Assembly (NCBI RefSeq): GCF_041260155.1
Contig: NC_091935.1
Location: forward strand, 4,359,001 to 4,423,000
Direction of reading: 5' to 3'
Length of the DNA: 64,000 nt
Source: Ptychodera flava
Lineage: Eukaryota > Hemichordata > Enteropneusta > Ptychoderidae
The notes under the pieces were generated by a model. That model saw only the letters and a program-made list of their open reading frames with translations, was not told the DNA's origin and did not search any database. Shown one piece after another: positions 1 to 13,280 of the stretch. Within the stretch, counting starts at the first letter, position 1. Each line of letters begins with the position of its first letter. The translations under genes were made by a program, and so were the position numbers.

Positions 1-260
1 CTTTTCTAATGAATCTTTCAACCATTCTCTTACCTAATCAAAAATAAAAATTCGGTGTAATATTTGGTAATAGAGAAACAAAATGCCTAACATTTTAGTC
101 ATATTTGAATTTTGATACTTGGCCGCCATCCCTGTGTTAACTCTAGCGGAAAAAAATAAAGTATTCGATTTTCGAGAAAGTAAGACTGTGATTCTTCTCC
201 AAACCCAGGGACTAACAACTTGAAGGCCCCAACAAGCACTAGGCCAGAACACGATTGTAA
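1..260 (-). repeat. MITE family A, partial copy
   Basis: This is a diverged copy of the window's most frequent short repeat (other copies at 7793, 9811, 18100/23160 and 31005). Read on the minus strand it shows the family order: a TGGGGCC-type block, a GATGGCGGCC block followed by ATTTTGAATTTCAA-like sequence, TTTGTTTCTCT, then GGTAAGAGAATGG. It is cut by the window edge and its left terminus is not recognisable near 260. Confidence 0.55.
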
Positions 261-1272
261 AAAAAAACTGAGTCAGAATATATATGGCTAGGAAGAGAAA
301 TTATTTTTTGTAAACCCCAGCTTTGAATGTCAGATTGAGGCCAGTTTGATTAAGCTGCACGCACATGGAAGAGTAGTAAAGCGATGGGGATGACCGATAG
401 GCACTCGTTGGAAAACAAGTTTTTTACCAGTATTTCGTTTGCGCGGTAGTTTCGAGTCCCGCCACGGTGCCTCTTATTCAAAACGTAATGCGAAGTCGGA
501 ACAAAATTTAACTAGCCTAAAAAAAGTGAAGAATGCTTGTATCGAAAGCACACTGTACAGACGGAGTCCTGAAGCTTCGTGCACCGTTTTTTACAACTGA
601 CACAGAAACACATGTATAGGCTGAAATGCATTTTGACGCGTCGTGCCTGGTAGAGCATAGGGAGCCTGATCTGCATTGTCTGTTGCCCGCGTACCATTGT
701 GTCACTTCTATGATTTTGCTCTCAAAGCGCGAAATATTTACACGGCAGAAGGCAATTATGGTCCCTTTTCCAATTCAGTTTTCATTTGCCGTTTCACATC
801 TGTGCCAAACCGCATATTTTGTGTGATTTTAGGTCGATTTTGGAAGACAGTATGCCGAGTCTGATTCAGAAACCATGTCGTGATACTGATTCAGCTCGCC
901 TCTGGAACCGTTGATAAACAAAATGCATATGACAAACAGAGCTCATTGCATTTTACCTCAACCCCCCCCCCCCCTCCCTTCCAAACGACTATTTTGAAGT
1001 GCGACAATCGGATGTGACGACATCATGGTTTGAACTTCCACTGATCACTATCAATCAAGTAGGTTGTCGAAAATTTAAACTACTGACAAGACTTTTTGAA
1101 CAGCAAACATTTAAAAAGCAAACCTACCATCATCAATCGATTTTTAAACACTTCTCGTACCTAGTTGAGGTTGAATCTGTCAGTCTTCCCTACCACGAGT
1201 TACGAATATCAACCCGGAAGACTTTAAGAAATGACTTGTGTCACGTTTCAGATCTAGCAGGCCAACTTCAGA
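261..1272. other. No gene seen
   Basis: Only short ORFs without recognisable domains. There is a pure C run at about 961-974. A stretch at 401-471 has a T-arm-like motif but no D arm, so I do not call a tRNA. Confidence 0.5.
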
Positions 1273-1520
1273 TTTAAAGGAATCGGTCGTCGGAATTGCG
1301 CATGTGCGACTTGCTTTGTGTACAAACAATGTATTTCGTGCATTTCATACAAAAGCATCATGTCAACACAGCTGCAGCATTTAAATTTTACGATGTACAT
1401 CATGACAAATATGTTTTAACTTTCATCAATTGCTAACGTACCTTGGATGCAGTGTTCACATCGGTTGCAGGGGTCCCTAGCGACCTTTGAGCGCAGTTCC
1501 GACGACCGCCTCCCTTTAAA
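1273..1520. repeat. MITE family B, copy 1 (TTAA-flanked)
   Basis: Ends are inverted repeats: TTTAAAGGAATCGGTCGTCG on the left and the reverse complement of TTTAAAGGGAGGCGGTCGTC on the right. Both ends carry TTAA, as expected for a TTAA target-site duplication (piggyBac-type or similar superfamily, inferred). It is about 248 bp with no coding capacity. The interior is shared with 12430-12666. Confidence 0.7.
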
Positions 1521-1842
1521 GTAATCGGAGTAGCGATGGAAGGCGTTACATGAATCTGCAGAAAACATTTCAAATAGGAATTCTCGCTAACGAATTTGTG
1601 CAGGTAATCTATGCGGTGTGTGTCAACGGAAAGTCCCTGTAAATCATAAGGAATGAAAGCTACTCTTCTCGACACGGTGTATCTATCTTCATCAACATCT
1701 TATTTTAGTTCAGAGACTTCCAGCAATAAACAGATACATGCAAACATTCACACAATTCCTTGAACGTACATTTTTCATAAATATAGTGAACGGCATCATC
1801 CATAACTGACGTGGTTTTATAATAACCCTGGAGCGGGTGATG

Positions 1843-2156
1843 TGATAGGTCAGTTTCTCCCCCCCCCTGGGGGGGGGGGGTTGATATTTTTTTTGCGGAT
1901 ATCAAAAAGTGGCTGACCCCCCCATTCCAACTTTCAAAAACAGGGTGACTCCCCTATTCCAACTTTCGGAATGAATAATGCAATTCGTGGCTGGTACGAT
2001 GTATTTTAGGCAAGTATGAGCCCATATTGTGATTCAAAAAAACACTGCCCCCTTGAGCATTTCAAACACATGGTGACCCCCATCGCCAAAGTCAATAACA
2101 GGGTGACCCCCATGGACCCACCGCCCCTAGGCTGAAGAAACTGACCAGACCCTTAT
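1843..2156. repeat. MITE family C, short copy (GTGACCCC-rich)
   Basis: The left end GGTCAGTTTCT and the right end AGAAACTGACC are inverted. The interior has repeated GGGTGACCCCC blocks and the segment AAAAAGTGGCTGACCCCCC. The same ends and blocks frame a 1480-bp element at 56331-57810, so this looks like a short (deleted) relative. No ORF of its own. Confidence 0.6.
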
Positions 2157-5100
2157 TAATGTGATGGCCTGGATACGGATCATCTCTCAATGACAAAGTC
2201 GTAGTAGATTTCACCACAGACAGCGGAGCGTAATCTTCTGTTCCACTGTCTATGGTTTCACATGTTTAAAATTTTATCAATCAGACGATGAGACTGTCCT
2301 GCTATGCCAAGGCAACGAGGCTTCACAAAATGGATTTACAGATAATGATGATATAACGACTAATCTTTAGATTATTTGATAAAACATGGAACCCGATTGT
2401 CTATGTCTATTTTCATTCTGAACGCTGCTAACTCAAAATACAAACGAACAAAACTCTGCGATATTTCTGCTTTCATCCAGTCTTTCAGAATTCAAAGCGT
2501 AACCGGTAGAATATGTCTAGTCTGGTACAGAAAAAATGTGTAGTGAAAGGCTAGCTCATTGGCATGTATTATGAAAACATTTCAGATCAGTGGATTCCTT
2601 GATTTGGGTCTAATCAAACCAGCTGTCTAACTCTCATTGTGACATTAATTTTTTTTTACCTCAAGCGTATAGACCGGACAAAATCTAGCAGTAGTGTTCT
2701 CATGTATGGGCGTATCAAAGAATACTTGGTTTCATCAAAAACCACACCAGGGAGCCCTCATTTGGTTTGAGGAGGGGTAAACAAAAAATGAATAGAATAC
2801 AGTTTATTCTGTATGAATTCAGCGAACAATATAAATAGAATTCTATTAGCAACATGATTCTGCAGGGAACAGAACAAAACTGGCGTTAACTATCGTGACA
2901 GAGCAAAATTCTGAAAAATCGTAAAAAGTTATAGGCATTGTCCACAGTACGAAGTTATGTCAATGACTTTGACCGGGGTGTCACATTTTACAATTGATGA
3001 ATTAAAGGGGTCATATTTTAGAATGAATACTCTGAGGGGGTTAACTTTCACATTTCTTACGTAAACTTTCCTAAATTCCACTGCCACTCCCCCTGCGTTA
3101 ACAATGAAGGTTCCCTAAAACCTTTTTTCAAATTGTCGTGAACTAAGATTTAAGAAAATCTCCATTCTTAATCACAACAACATACAAGCCATGGGACCTT
3201 TGCTGATGCCATAAAGGACAAGTCACACTATTTCCTTACGTTCGGCCTAACTTCAGTCAAACGTGCCTTCGAAAAAGCGTCATGCTTTAACGTGTGAAGT
3301 AGACGGACAACACTTTTGAATTACAGATTTGATTTGCAAAGCTTACTCAATATGCTGTGACCTTTACAAACCAACTCTGTGCATAATCTTTCCAAAAGAA
3401 AAAAGTTACAGTCTACATTAAAAAGAAAATTGCATGATCATTAAAAATTTGTACCCATAAAAGTACGCACTGAAAGGGTTCGCGTATTATGACACTAAAC
3501 TTCGTAGTCGCCGTGGGAAATTTGAATCGTCGCATTCCGGGAATAACTGAATAGATAATGCACAACCTTATAAACCGAATACGTACACGATGAAATGGAT
3601 TTAATCAAGATAATGGTATAATGAGCTGTTCATAATTCGACTTCGGAAAGTTGTTGTGAAATTGCAGTTTATCCCCTAGCAAGTACACTGGAAAGGCTCT
3701 AAAAAGAAAATTTACACTGCATTACCCTGATTTGTGAAGCACAGTCGTCACAGCTAGAAAGTCTTGTTCCATAGGGCTACCCGATTGTTAATATAAGATA
3801 AATTCTATGTTTTGGGGTGGATGGGAAGTCGAGACATAATGTCCATCTCGGATAATTCCTTCACCAATCACAAGTTGACGAAACTAAGGATTGCCTGGAG
3901 TGCACACGGTGTCTAAATATTAGAATGTGCCCTAGATATTGTCGACTTAATTCTTGGAACAGTCGAATGATTAACATGTAAATTGGAAAATATATCACTG
4001 GTTGGATTTCTAAATTTTCCAATCGATGACGTACATGTATCGTGGCCCCTCTCAGTCTTTGCATCCTGCATTGACCCCAAGCCACCCCCGCCGTAATAGT
4101 TAATTGGTCGATTGTCATTTGTCTTCTAATATCATACAGACACATTTAAAACTATTGCGGTAGAGGTTCAATCACTCACTACAACTTACAAGACAAGCTT
4201 CCTTGTTGGAGGACATGTGCACAAGCGAAGTGCATGACTCATAATTGGCGGATCCTGCAGCCATCACCGCTATCATCCGTCATTACTATTATTATGAAGA
4301 TTGTATTCTTTGTTATCATTGCCATCGTTGAATTACTGGAAGGTGCGGTAATTACAACGCGGAAAGCTAGAGTAGTACGAGAGAATATTTAATAAAGACC
4401 GGCTGGCGATGCCGTATTGATGGGGTGATACTGGCGTGCCACAAGGTACTTTATCGTTGTGAGCAATTTGTGCAATTACAATAACCTATATCGGTCAGTG
4501 GCTTATGCGACTTCAAAGCAATTCAGAAACATGTTTGGGCGGATAGCTGTGATTTGAGTATTCTACCAATACTTTTACTACGTGCCGGAACGTCATCATT
4601 GTGCCGCCAAAGGACACGTAATGATAGATGTAATAAGGAAAACCTTGAAAAGTTCAAAGTTTCCGCGAAAACCGAGTTTGATAAAATTCTACTTTGTACA
4701 TTGAAAATAAAAGGACCAGTAGCTGTGGCTTTTGTTGATTTTTTCCCTGTGATTTTCAATGTCATGTATAGTTTCTTATTGCAATCCCCAAAGCATGCTT
4801 GTTAATGTATACAGTATTCAGCTTGTTAACTCAGCTTGTGCAGGAGTACACAGCATTATTGTTGAGAAGTGAGTTCAGGACTGAACCAGAATTGAAATGT
4901 ACACAAAAACGGTGCATTTTTCACAGTAAACTTAGTAACGATAATCTAGATAATTATAGGAAAATGCTGTTTCAAACGCTTAATCAGGGAACATTTCCAA
5001 ACGATATCGGTATCAAATCATGGAAAACACCACCCCATCCCTCAGGTTTGTAATTGACGCAGGAAGCATTGACGTGGGCCCTATAGCTTTTCTGTGTACC

Positions 5101-5809
5101 AATACGTCACGCGAGGGATTTTGTGGAGATATTACTTCCAATACTGTTCCTTGATTATTCAAAAAACATCTTAACCCGGGGAAATGGTAATTTGATGGAA
5201 TTTAAATGGGGAATTTCAATGGGGAAAGTTCAATTTTTGTCGAGCAGTCTCGTTTGGCAAAATGCAAGAGGTACCTCCCTGGTCAAAAACTGGAAGACTG
5301 GAAATCACGATTTGCATGCGATATGAAAAGATTTAATATATTGAAATCTAAATCGAGAACTTTTAAACACTGAGCTTCGGTGTAAGCATTTAGGTACCTG
5401 TAGACAGGAAATAAATGATGGGGATGTAGCATGGACGAGTGGAATCTTGCGAGGTTCTGTTCTGTTGTCAGGAGATGGTTGGACGACGGTTACTTTGTTG
5501 CGTAGTCACTTTCAGGTTCCAGTCTTCTTGTGCATCTGTTTCAGTTCTGATCTCTGATCTCAGTCTTCCTCTCTTCCTCCATCCTTTCTCCACTGTCTTC
5601 CAGCTCCACCTTTTTATCCAAATTTACCCTTTGTTACTTCCCGCATGTCTGGATAAGGCATCTTACGAATACTTAATTGGCGTGGGTACTTAACGAATAT
5701 TAACTGGCATGGCAAGCGGTAAACATTTTAGTGCCTCTCTGTCAGGACACGAATACAGCCAAAATAATATTTTTGATGGTAGGAAGTTTGAGATCTTGAT
5801 CTGAAGTAA
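2157..5809. other. No gene seen
   Basis: Both strands carry only short ORFs (up to 94 codons) without recognisable domain motifs. A pair of overlapping opposite-strand ORFs at 4523-4805 has no similarity that I recognise. No strong repeat structure was seen. Confidence 0.45.
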
Positions 5810-5965
5810 TGAACCTTCGGCAGGAATCATGCATCATGACTTACACGCACTTTCACTGTACATTCTGTCGCATGACACATAGTCTAACAAAACCCTACAG
5901 CTACGACGGAGTGTACCGTGACTGATGCAAATAAGTCACAGTTCCCGATTCCTGCCGAAGTACGG
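5810..5965. repeat. Short imperfect foldback
   Basis: CTTCGGCAGGAATC near 5816 is repeated in inverted orientation near 5948-5961. The sequences inside continue to pair imperfectly (TGACTTA, ACA.TC.GTCG). It looks like a diverged ~150-bp MITE. Confidence 0.45.
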
Positions 5966-6756
5966 CTTCATGACATACTATGGAGAATGGAACATAAGTC
6001 TTCTTGGGCTTGTTGTGCAACCCTCTGTAGGTATTAGCCATCATATGATGCTGCACAATGAAGCCAAAAAATGGTCATGAAACCATCACCATTGTCGCTG
6101 ACACATCCACGATAATCATTCTTGTCCTATTACTTTGGCAAAGTTGAAAGTGTTGCAGAGTACAAAGCCATACTGGGTCCTGCTAACACGTCTAATTTCA
6201 TACATATACTTGCCTCATCATCCCCGTCAAAATTACTTCTTGCTATATTTCTCATCCATTTCTGAAGATATATACATTGCCTTTGCAGAGTCGCTATTCC
6301 CTGAATATAACTTAATAGTCTAGCTTCTGAGCACCGCCTTCGGGACTACTTTACTGGCCAACAAAGATAGGATGTGCCGTGTGTGCCAGTCAAAATTGGA
6401 AATTCTTCGGGTCATATTATACCGCAAAGAAAGTTCAGCAAAGAAACCCATTTCTCATTTTCTCATCGTCGGAGACACCCACCTAGTCACAGACTATAGT
6501 CATTCTAAGGCCCTTCATGATTGGGTGGAATCACGGCAATTGCAAATCTCTTCACAACAAACCAGTGTCATTTCTCAGACCGCCATGATTTGTAAAATAA
6601 TCACTTTTCCATAGGCAACCGGTGCTCTGGTAGAATAGGTTGTGCTGATTAACATAGAGCTCAAGGAAAACACCCGATGTTATCATGCAACTGGGCATGC
6701 GCGCTAACTTGAATTCTGCTGAAAATTGTTTAATCAGTCCACAAATACTATGTACA

Positions 6757-6764
6757 TATAAAAG
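6757..6764 (+). promoter_or_regulatory. Candidate TATA box of GPCR gene 1
   Basis: TATAAAAG lies 42 nt upstream of the start codon at 6806. A start site ~25-30 nt downstream would give a very short 5' leader. This is inference from spacing only. Confidence 0.4.
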
Positions 6765-6805
6765 ACATCGTTCTCACAGTCTTCAAAGCACCAACATACA
6801 ACGAG

Positions 6806-7792
6806 ATGAATGACACCGTCAGCGAAAACGTTAGTTCTACAAGCAGCTTGCCGCAGTTACCGAAGCCCCAAGAAAACTCGTGGTTAACTACGTATGCCGG
6901 GTCCGTGGAAGTGATGTTGGCTGCGACGGCTCTCTTCGGCAATACCTTGTTTATAATGGTATTCTGTCTGCAGAAGAAATTAAGAACGACCACAAACATG
7001 ATGCTTGTCAACCTTAGCATAACCGACTTGATCTCACCGATACTGGTGTCATCCGTAGCTGCTGATTCGTTTTTCTTTCGTCGTTGGAGAGCAAGCTTCT
7101 CCTACTGTGCCCTCCACAACGCCCTCCATCCGACCCTACTCGAAGTATCCCTTTGGTTGACAGCATGCATCGCTGTCAACCGATACATCTGCATCGTGCA
7201 CAACGACAAGTACCATCGCCTAAACAACAAAGTGACACTGTCGATCGCCATTGCAATTTGCTGGTGTTTTCCAATCACCCTCAATGTATACTTATTCAGC
7301 GAGCCAAACTCAGTGGTCTATGTTCCAGATTTGCTAGCTTGCCTTGCGACAGTCGATAAAAGAGTGTTCACTGCATTGTTGGTCGCCCCAAGCCTAGTAA
7401 CCGTAGCCTCTTACTTCTTCATATTTCTCTTCATACGCCGCAGCAGGCAAAGAATCCAGGCACATGGAGAAGAAGTCCAAAGTAACAACAAAGCTCCCAG
7501 CTTGCAAGAGATCCGTACGCTGAAATTCTTGGTTGCCCTATTCCTGCTGATCATACTCGGCTATTTGCCCATACCCGTCTCGGTGGCCATTCTCCAACGA
7601 CTCGGCAAGTCCCCTACATCGGTTTATGTGGCAGTATACCCGTCTCTACACATTGCGGGGTCTATCAACCCCATACTCTACGGAATGAGCAACAAGAGTG
7701 TGAGGGAGTCATACAAATTCCTTCTGACGGGCCAGATGATTTTCGGCCGAACCTGCTGTACCGTTCAGCAAGAGCAGTCGTCAACATCTTAA
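6806..7792 (+). CDS. Rhodopsin-class GPCR, melatonin-receptor-like (gene 1)
   Basis: A single-exon ORF of 328 codons encodes a seven-helix receptor of the plasma membrane. Visible class A landmarks: two N-glycosylation sequons near the N terminus (residues 2 and 8), GN in helix 1 (45-46), the helix 2 Asp in NLSITD (74), Cys101 and Cys179 for the extracellular disulfide, Asn-Arg-Tyr ending helix 3 (125-127), Trp153 in helix 4, Pro195 in helix 5, NPILY in helix 7 (288-292) and a Cys-Cys pair in the tail (317-318), possibly palmitoylated. NRY instead of DRY is typical of melatonin receptors, but NPxxY (not NAxxY) and the helix 6 motif GYLP (252-255) in place of CWxP are not. The ligand is unknown. 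A paralogue lies at 26533-27591 on the same strand. The start follows a plausible TATA box by 42 nt. The ORF is intact. Confidence 0.9.
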   Translation: MNDTVSENVSSTSSLPQLPKPQENSWLTTYAGSVEVMLAATALFGNTLFIMVFCLQKKLRTTTNMMLVNLSITDLISPILVSSVAADSFFFRRWRASFSYCALHNALHPTLLEVSLWLTACIAVNRYICIVHNDKYHRLNNKVTLSIAIAICWCFPITLNVYLFSEPNSVVYVPDLLACLATVDKRVFTALLVAPSLVTVASYFFIFLFIRRSRQRIQAHGEEVQSNNKAPSLQEIRTLKFLVALFLLIILGYLPIPVSVAILQRLGKSPTSVYVAVYPSLHIAGSINPILYGMSNKSVRESYKFLLTGQMIFGRTCCTVQQEQSSTS

Positions 7793-8202
7793 TTAAGATA
7801 GAATGCGCTCCGGGGACAGATAAGCTTATTATGAATCTCAAAGCTTTACATACATTTTTGTTCCGCCACTTATTGGGGTGCTCACTTTGAAGCTAATGAA
7901 GTAATTAAAGTTTTCATCAGCATATTTTTGTGAAAATAAAAATGTTCAGTTGTCCCCAAAAAATTAATACAGGGGTGGCACCATTTTGAATTTCAAGTAT
8001 CGGTAAATATTGGGTAATTTGTTTCTCTTGTACAAAATTTTGCATGATGATGAACCCCGATTTTTGTTCTGTGATTTCGAAAGGGAGTGATCTAAAATTT
8101 CTAACGAAGAGTTTTAGCAAAACGTTTAAGATTTGGCAAAACTTATAATGGAACTGGCTTCGATACTCAGCTTCTAAATTAATGAATAATGTACCACTTT
8201 AA
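7793..8202 (+). repeat. MITE family A, copy 2, forming the 3' UTR of GPCR gene 1
   Basis: It begins TTAAGATAGAATGCGC immediately after the TAA stop and ends near TACCACTTTAAA, so length is about 410 bp. Internal blocks (CCACTTATTGGGG, ATTTTGAATTTCAAGTATCGG, TTTGTTTCTCTTG, TTTGCATGATG) match other copies. An AATAAA at 7935-7940 inside it could serve as the gene's polyadenylation signal. Confidence 0.65.
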
Positions 8203-8671
8203 AGTGCCGCCAGAAAATATTGATCTTGTACTGTCAACATATCTGAGACAGGGTTTAAAGAGACAACGCTTCATCGAATTATTTTTCTTACTATTTTGGA
8301 CAATTTACTTTCCATTTCTGTATATTGATTATTAAGTAATGTAGTTTGCGATATTGTGCTTTAAGATTGGGACAAGGTTGACAGGAATTTCTCTCATTGA
8401 AGTTTTAGTTTATCGTTCGTCCTGGAAGTAATCTGATTGTAATCGTTGGTACTCTCTGGGTGCTTATAATCAGATGATATGAAATCGAAAGGGTGGTGAA
8501 CCGTAGGAAAATCATTGTTAGATTAAGCAAGGTAAATAGATTTCGAGCTAACAGAAATTCGGGCGTTTAAATCATACACCTATTTCTTAAATATGTTCAC
8601 ATAAGCTTAAGAATACGAGACTTTTCTTCTTTCTCGAAACACTTGCTTGGAATACTTTCCGTCAATTCTAT
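8203..8671. other. No gene seen
   Basis: AT-rich sequence between two MITEs. No ORF, RNA gene or clear repeat was recognised. Confidence 0.45.
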
Positions 8672-8880
8672 CACGATTGGAACTAATTTGGGATAATTGG
8701 ATTGTGAAGTAAGGTCGTTTTAACCTGCAAATGTAAGCTCATCTGCTTCTCTTTTCAAGTTACACACTTGTTTTTATGAGTAATATGTAATCTTGTAACA
8801 TTCAGCTATATGGTACCAACCACTTCTGAGAAATTTGAAAAATATAGAGATCCAATTACCCCAAATTAGTTCCAATCGTG
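8672..8880. repeat. MITE family D, copy 1
   Basis: About 30-bp terminal inverted repeats: CACGATTGGAACTAATTTGG on the left and CCAAATTAGTTCCAATCGTG on the right. It is 209 bp and non-coding. A second copy lies in an intron at 43416-43634. Confidence 0.75.
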
Positions 8881-9810
8881 TTTTCTACAAAGTCGAGGGC
8901 CGTTTACTCATATTATCAAAGTTCATTGATTGCTTTGATCCGGCGGTCTCTACATGTGGTAAAATATCATAGTTTGCCCGTTTGTTTTTGTCAGAGTTCG
9001 TTTGTTTTATCGTATGCACGATTCCTGCCGAAATTTGAAACTAATAACTTTGAAGGCTATTGCTATTAAAATGAGTATGTTACAAGACTGACCCACCTAA
9101 CAACTATGTCACCACAGCTGGACAAATTTTACACATGAATCTAGTGGCGACTTTTCTGAACATATATTTCCGTACTATAGATGGATACGTTCTCTTGGAG
9201 TTTCCGTTTTGTAATATGACAACGTTGATGTTGTGTTGGACGTTTAGTGCTTGAGAATTTCACATAATTATGCACTATATTGTCGTGTTTTACCAAGTGG
9301 TTGTAAATTGTCAATCTATTTTATCTGACTGATCATTCGTGTCAACATTACTGATCAACAAAGGCAATGATGCAATTGATGGTGTTTAGTCCTCGATCTT
9401 TGTGTTGTTTTGGTTTGCTGACTCCTACAAGAACCATGCAGTCTACGAGGCTATCTGCAACTACCCGGAAAAATGTAATGCCGTATGCTTAAAGGATTTA
9501 CATACGAACCGGGTGAACGAATTCACAGACTGGACTCATAAGTGAAATATGAGAAAATTGACCAATCATAGTCGGCCTTGCAGCACCCATATATACAGCA
9601 TGGAGAGAATATGTCGCTTGTCGTCTTACACCGTATCTGCAAACCATCCGACTGGCTCAACAGTATTTTATCTCTCTCTGTTGATTTTGATTCAGCATAA
9701 TGCGTAGACAACATGTCAATTTTTCCCTACTAGAAAATAAACAAATGTTTAGTATCATGTTAAACTGTTGTTAGTATTGACTATTCGCAAGTAGGCTAGG
9801 TGTTTCATTT
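8881..9810. other. No gene seen
   Basis: Short ORFs only; no domain motif, repeat or RNA gene recognised. Confidence 0.45.
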
Positions 9811-10833
9811 GAGGTGGAATGCTTCAAGGGGACAGATATTCGTACTCTCAGATTTTCACATTTTTTTCCTGATCTGCCACTTGTGGGGGCTCATTTTAAA
9901 GCTCTTGGTATAAGAACAATTTTTATCGTCTTTGTTTTTCGAAAATCGAAAATCTTATTTTTCTCACGTCTCGAGTACGTTAGGAGTGTGAGAATACCAG
10001 CTTCTCGCTACAGTCTCACCAGTGTAGGATCCATTTGTTCTCACACTCTGCATTGTCGCGCGAGCGAATATATTGGTCCTCTACTGTTCCCACGCCTCAA
10101 GCCGCGCATATTAAAGGTATACTGTCACCAGTTCCAATTTTGCCACAGTTACCATGGAAAGAGAAAATCTAACCAATCACAGATTTTAAGCGGGTGGCCG
10201 CTTTTTAAAAACAACGCCCTCACATGGGCATTTGGAATACCAAGGAATGCCCCTTTGACCATATATGGGCATATTTAGATTACAGGTTACTGTATACCTT
10301 TAATTTACGAATGGGTAGTCGCCTAATATAAAACCGGAACGACAGTGCGGGTAGACGGCACCCTTCAAAGTGAATGGGTTCATGCACTCCCCGTTGGGGA
10401 CAAATATGCAAGACGATTGACCAAAGCACGACGTCATGTTGTTATTTTGACAAATACATTGCCTAATTATTAATACTAAATGCTGTTAGAGAAGTACAGT
10501 ATAAACATGCTTCTTATAGTATTGATATAGACTACAAGGGGATTGGTATAAATCCAAGAAAGTTATTGACGAAGGGAGGTGAAGGGATGCGAGGAAATAA
10601 TCCAGCTCCCCAAGGAGTGATAGACATTCAATCTCAGCCAATTGGGTGTGGTATTTTATTATTTGACCCATTGAATTTCAAATATCAATAAATGTCAGGT
10701 AATTTGTTTCTCTAGACCATACTTTGCATGGTAACCCTAGATTCTTATACTTGATTTGGTAAGAGTATGATTCAAGTTTCATTGAGGAAAGTTTGAGCAA
10801 AAGTTTAAGCTCTCGAGGCGCATACCACCTTAA
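9811..10833 (+). repeat. MITE family A, copy 3, interrupted
   Basis: The left part (AGGTGGAATGCTTCAAGGGG, then CCACTTGTGGGGGCTC) lies at 9811 to about 9990. The right part (ATTTCAAATATC, TTTGTTTCTCT, GAGGAAAGTTTGAGC, CGAGGCGCATACCACCTTAA) lies at about 10636-10833. About 600 bp of other DNA, including the MITE at 10110-10304, separates them. A 154-codon ORF at 9814-10278 runs through these repeats and is not a gene. Confidence 0.55.
10110..10304. repeat. MITE family E (TTAA-flanked, 195 bp)
   Basis: Ends are ATTAAAGGTATACTGTCACC and the reverse complement of ATTAAAGGTATACAGTAACC, with TTAA at both ends. Non-coding, nested inside the interrupted family A copy. Confidence 0.8.
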
Positions 10834-11494
10834 AAAGTGTCTGCAGCGAAAATGTAATAATCCTACACTCATTTCTTCTTATAGAACATCATCTAACCGT
10901 CACGATTCAAACCAGACCACCTCAGGTTATGTGTGCTGTAGGCGACCATCGTGTTTTCATTCGGAGTCGACGTTGGCCAGCAATTACTTGTATTTTTTGT
11001 GACTTTTGAACCAGACTTCAATCAGAATCAATTATTATGAACGGATTATTCTGACTTTAGAGTTGCTCTAGGTTATCAGCGCATGGCTTGTTGCTGTAGG
11101 CATAGTTGATGTAGACTGATAGTTCGCATAAACATTGTGCTTTTTGTCAGCGTTGCTTGCTTGAAGTGCGTCGTCACGTCACTCAAAGGTCGTAGTTGTT
11201 AAAAGTATTCTAGTATTTCGGTTAATAAATGTGCTATCGTTCATTTCTCGATGAAATATCAATATTCTCTCAATTTCAAAATTCTCATTTCTCTTGGCAT
11301 GTTTTTCCTCGGGCAAGAGACTACTTGCTCGGTTAGCCACGAAGTAACACCCACATTTGCGTTGTCAATTTACTTGACAATATCGATACAAATTGTTATC
11401 AAGTGATTTGATCATACATGTTTTTGTAATCGTAGAATGACATGCGTTGTCGAATGAAGTAATCTTGCTTTTCTCGCTCTTAATAGAAACCATA

Positions 11495-11499
<5 letters not shown>
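10834..11499. other. No gene seen
   Basis: No convincing ORF or repeat. Confidence 0.45.
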
Positions 11500-12429
<930 letters not shown>

Positions 12430-12666
12430 TCTTCTCATTCTCACACGCCTGTGTGACTTTCTTGTCTACAAAAATGTATTCCATGTATGGTATCTAGATG
12501 CATCACTTCTACCTAGATGCAACATTTAAAGTTTACGATGGACATAGTGACAAACATGTTGTAATTTTCATCACTCGTCATAGCATCTCGGATACAGTGT
12601 TCACATTGGTCGTACGGGTCCCATATAACCTCTCAACCAGGCTCCGACGACCCCCTCCCAATAAGG
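12430..12666. repeat. MITE family B, copy 2 (degraded)
   Basis: It aligns by eye along most of its length with 1290-1515 (shared blocks such as CAGTGTTCACAT, GACAAA.ATGTT and CCGACGACC.CCTCCC). Its left inverted end is eroded. Confidence 0.55.
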
Positions 12667-13084
12667 TGCCGGCGATACCTGCCCATATTGGGAGGCTTGG
12701 CCACAAGTTCGATGTTTATTTTAGTGGTAATCTTATTCACGGCCATGGTAAATTACACTCCAGCTGGTACTTTCAAGGTTGCATTTAGTATTCATGGATG
12801 ACATGACCTTGTCAAATGTTTCTTTGGTATTCCCTCGAATTTGACAAATTACAAATTTTAGGGCTTCAAAAAATAAGGCACAGTTTGATATAAGAATTGC
12901 AAAGAAATGATGTCGTGTTTTTGCAAAATTGGTTAACCTGTCAATTTTGCTGTTGATATGGGAAATGCAGTTCTTGACGAAAGAATAACCAGAAATACCT
13001 TTTGATAAGCATCAGCAATGAACTTAGAAAGGCAACACATGATAGATAAAAATGGTTCATCGAGCCTCAGGAGTCTCCTAATAT
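12667..13084. other. No gene seen
   Basis: Unique-looking non-coding sequence. Confidence 0.4.
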
Positions 13085-13166
13085 AGTATGTATGTATGTA
13101 TGTATGTATGTATGTATGTATGTATGTATGTATGTATGTATGTATGTATGTATGTATGTATGTATG

Positions 13167-13263
<97 letters not shown>

Positions 13264-13280
13264 ATGTATGTATGTATGTA
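13085..13280. repeat. Compound microsatellite (TATG)n(TA)n(TG)n(TATG)n
   Basis: Four consecutive tracts, with TATG at both ends and TA then TG in the middle. Met-Tyr-Val-Cys ORFs through it are repeat artefacts. Confidence 0.98.

Noticed and set aside
401..471. tRNA-like segment (GGCAC...GTGCC ends and a TTTCGAGTCCCGCC T-arm-like motif)
   Set aside because: No D-arm consensus and no plausible anticodon stem; probably chance or a relic.
9814..10278. 154-codon plus-strand ORF
   Set aside because: It runs through two nested MITEs; no domain motif.
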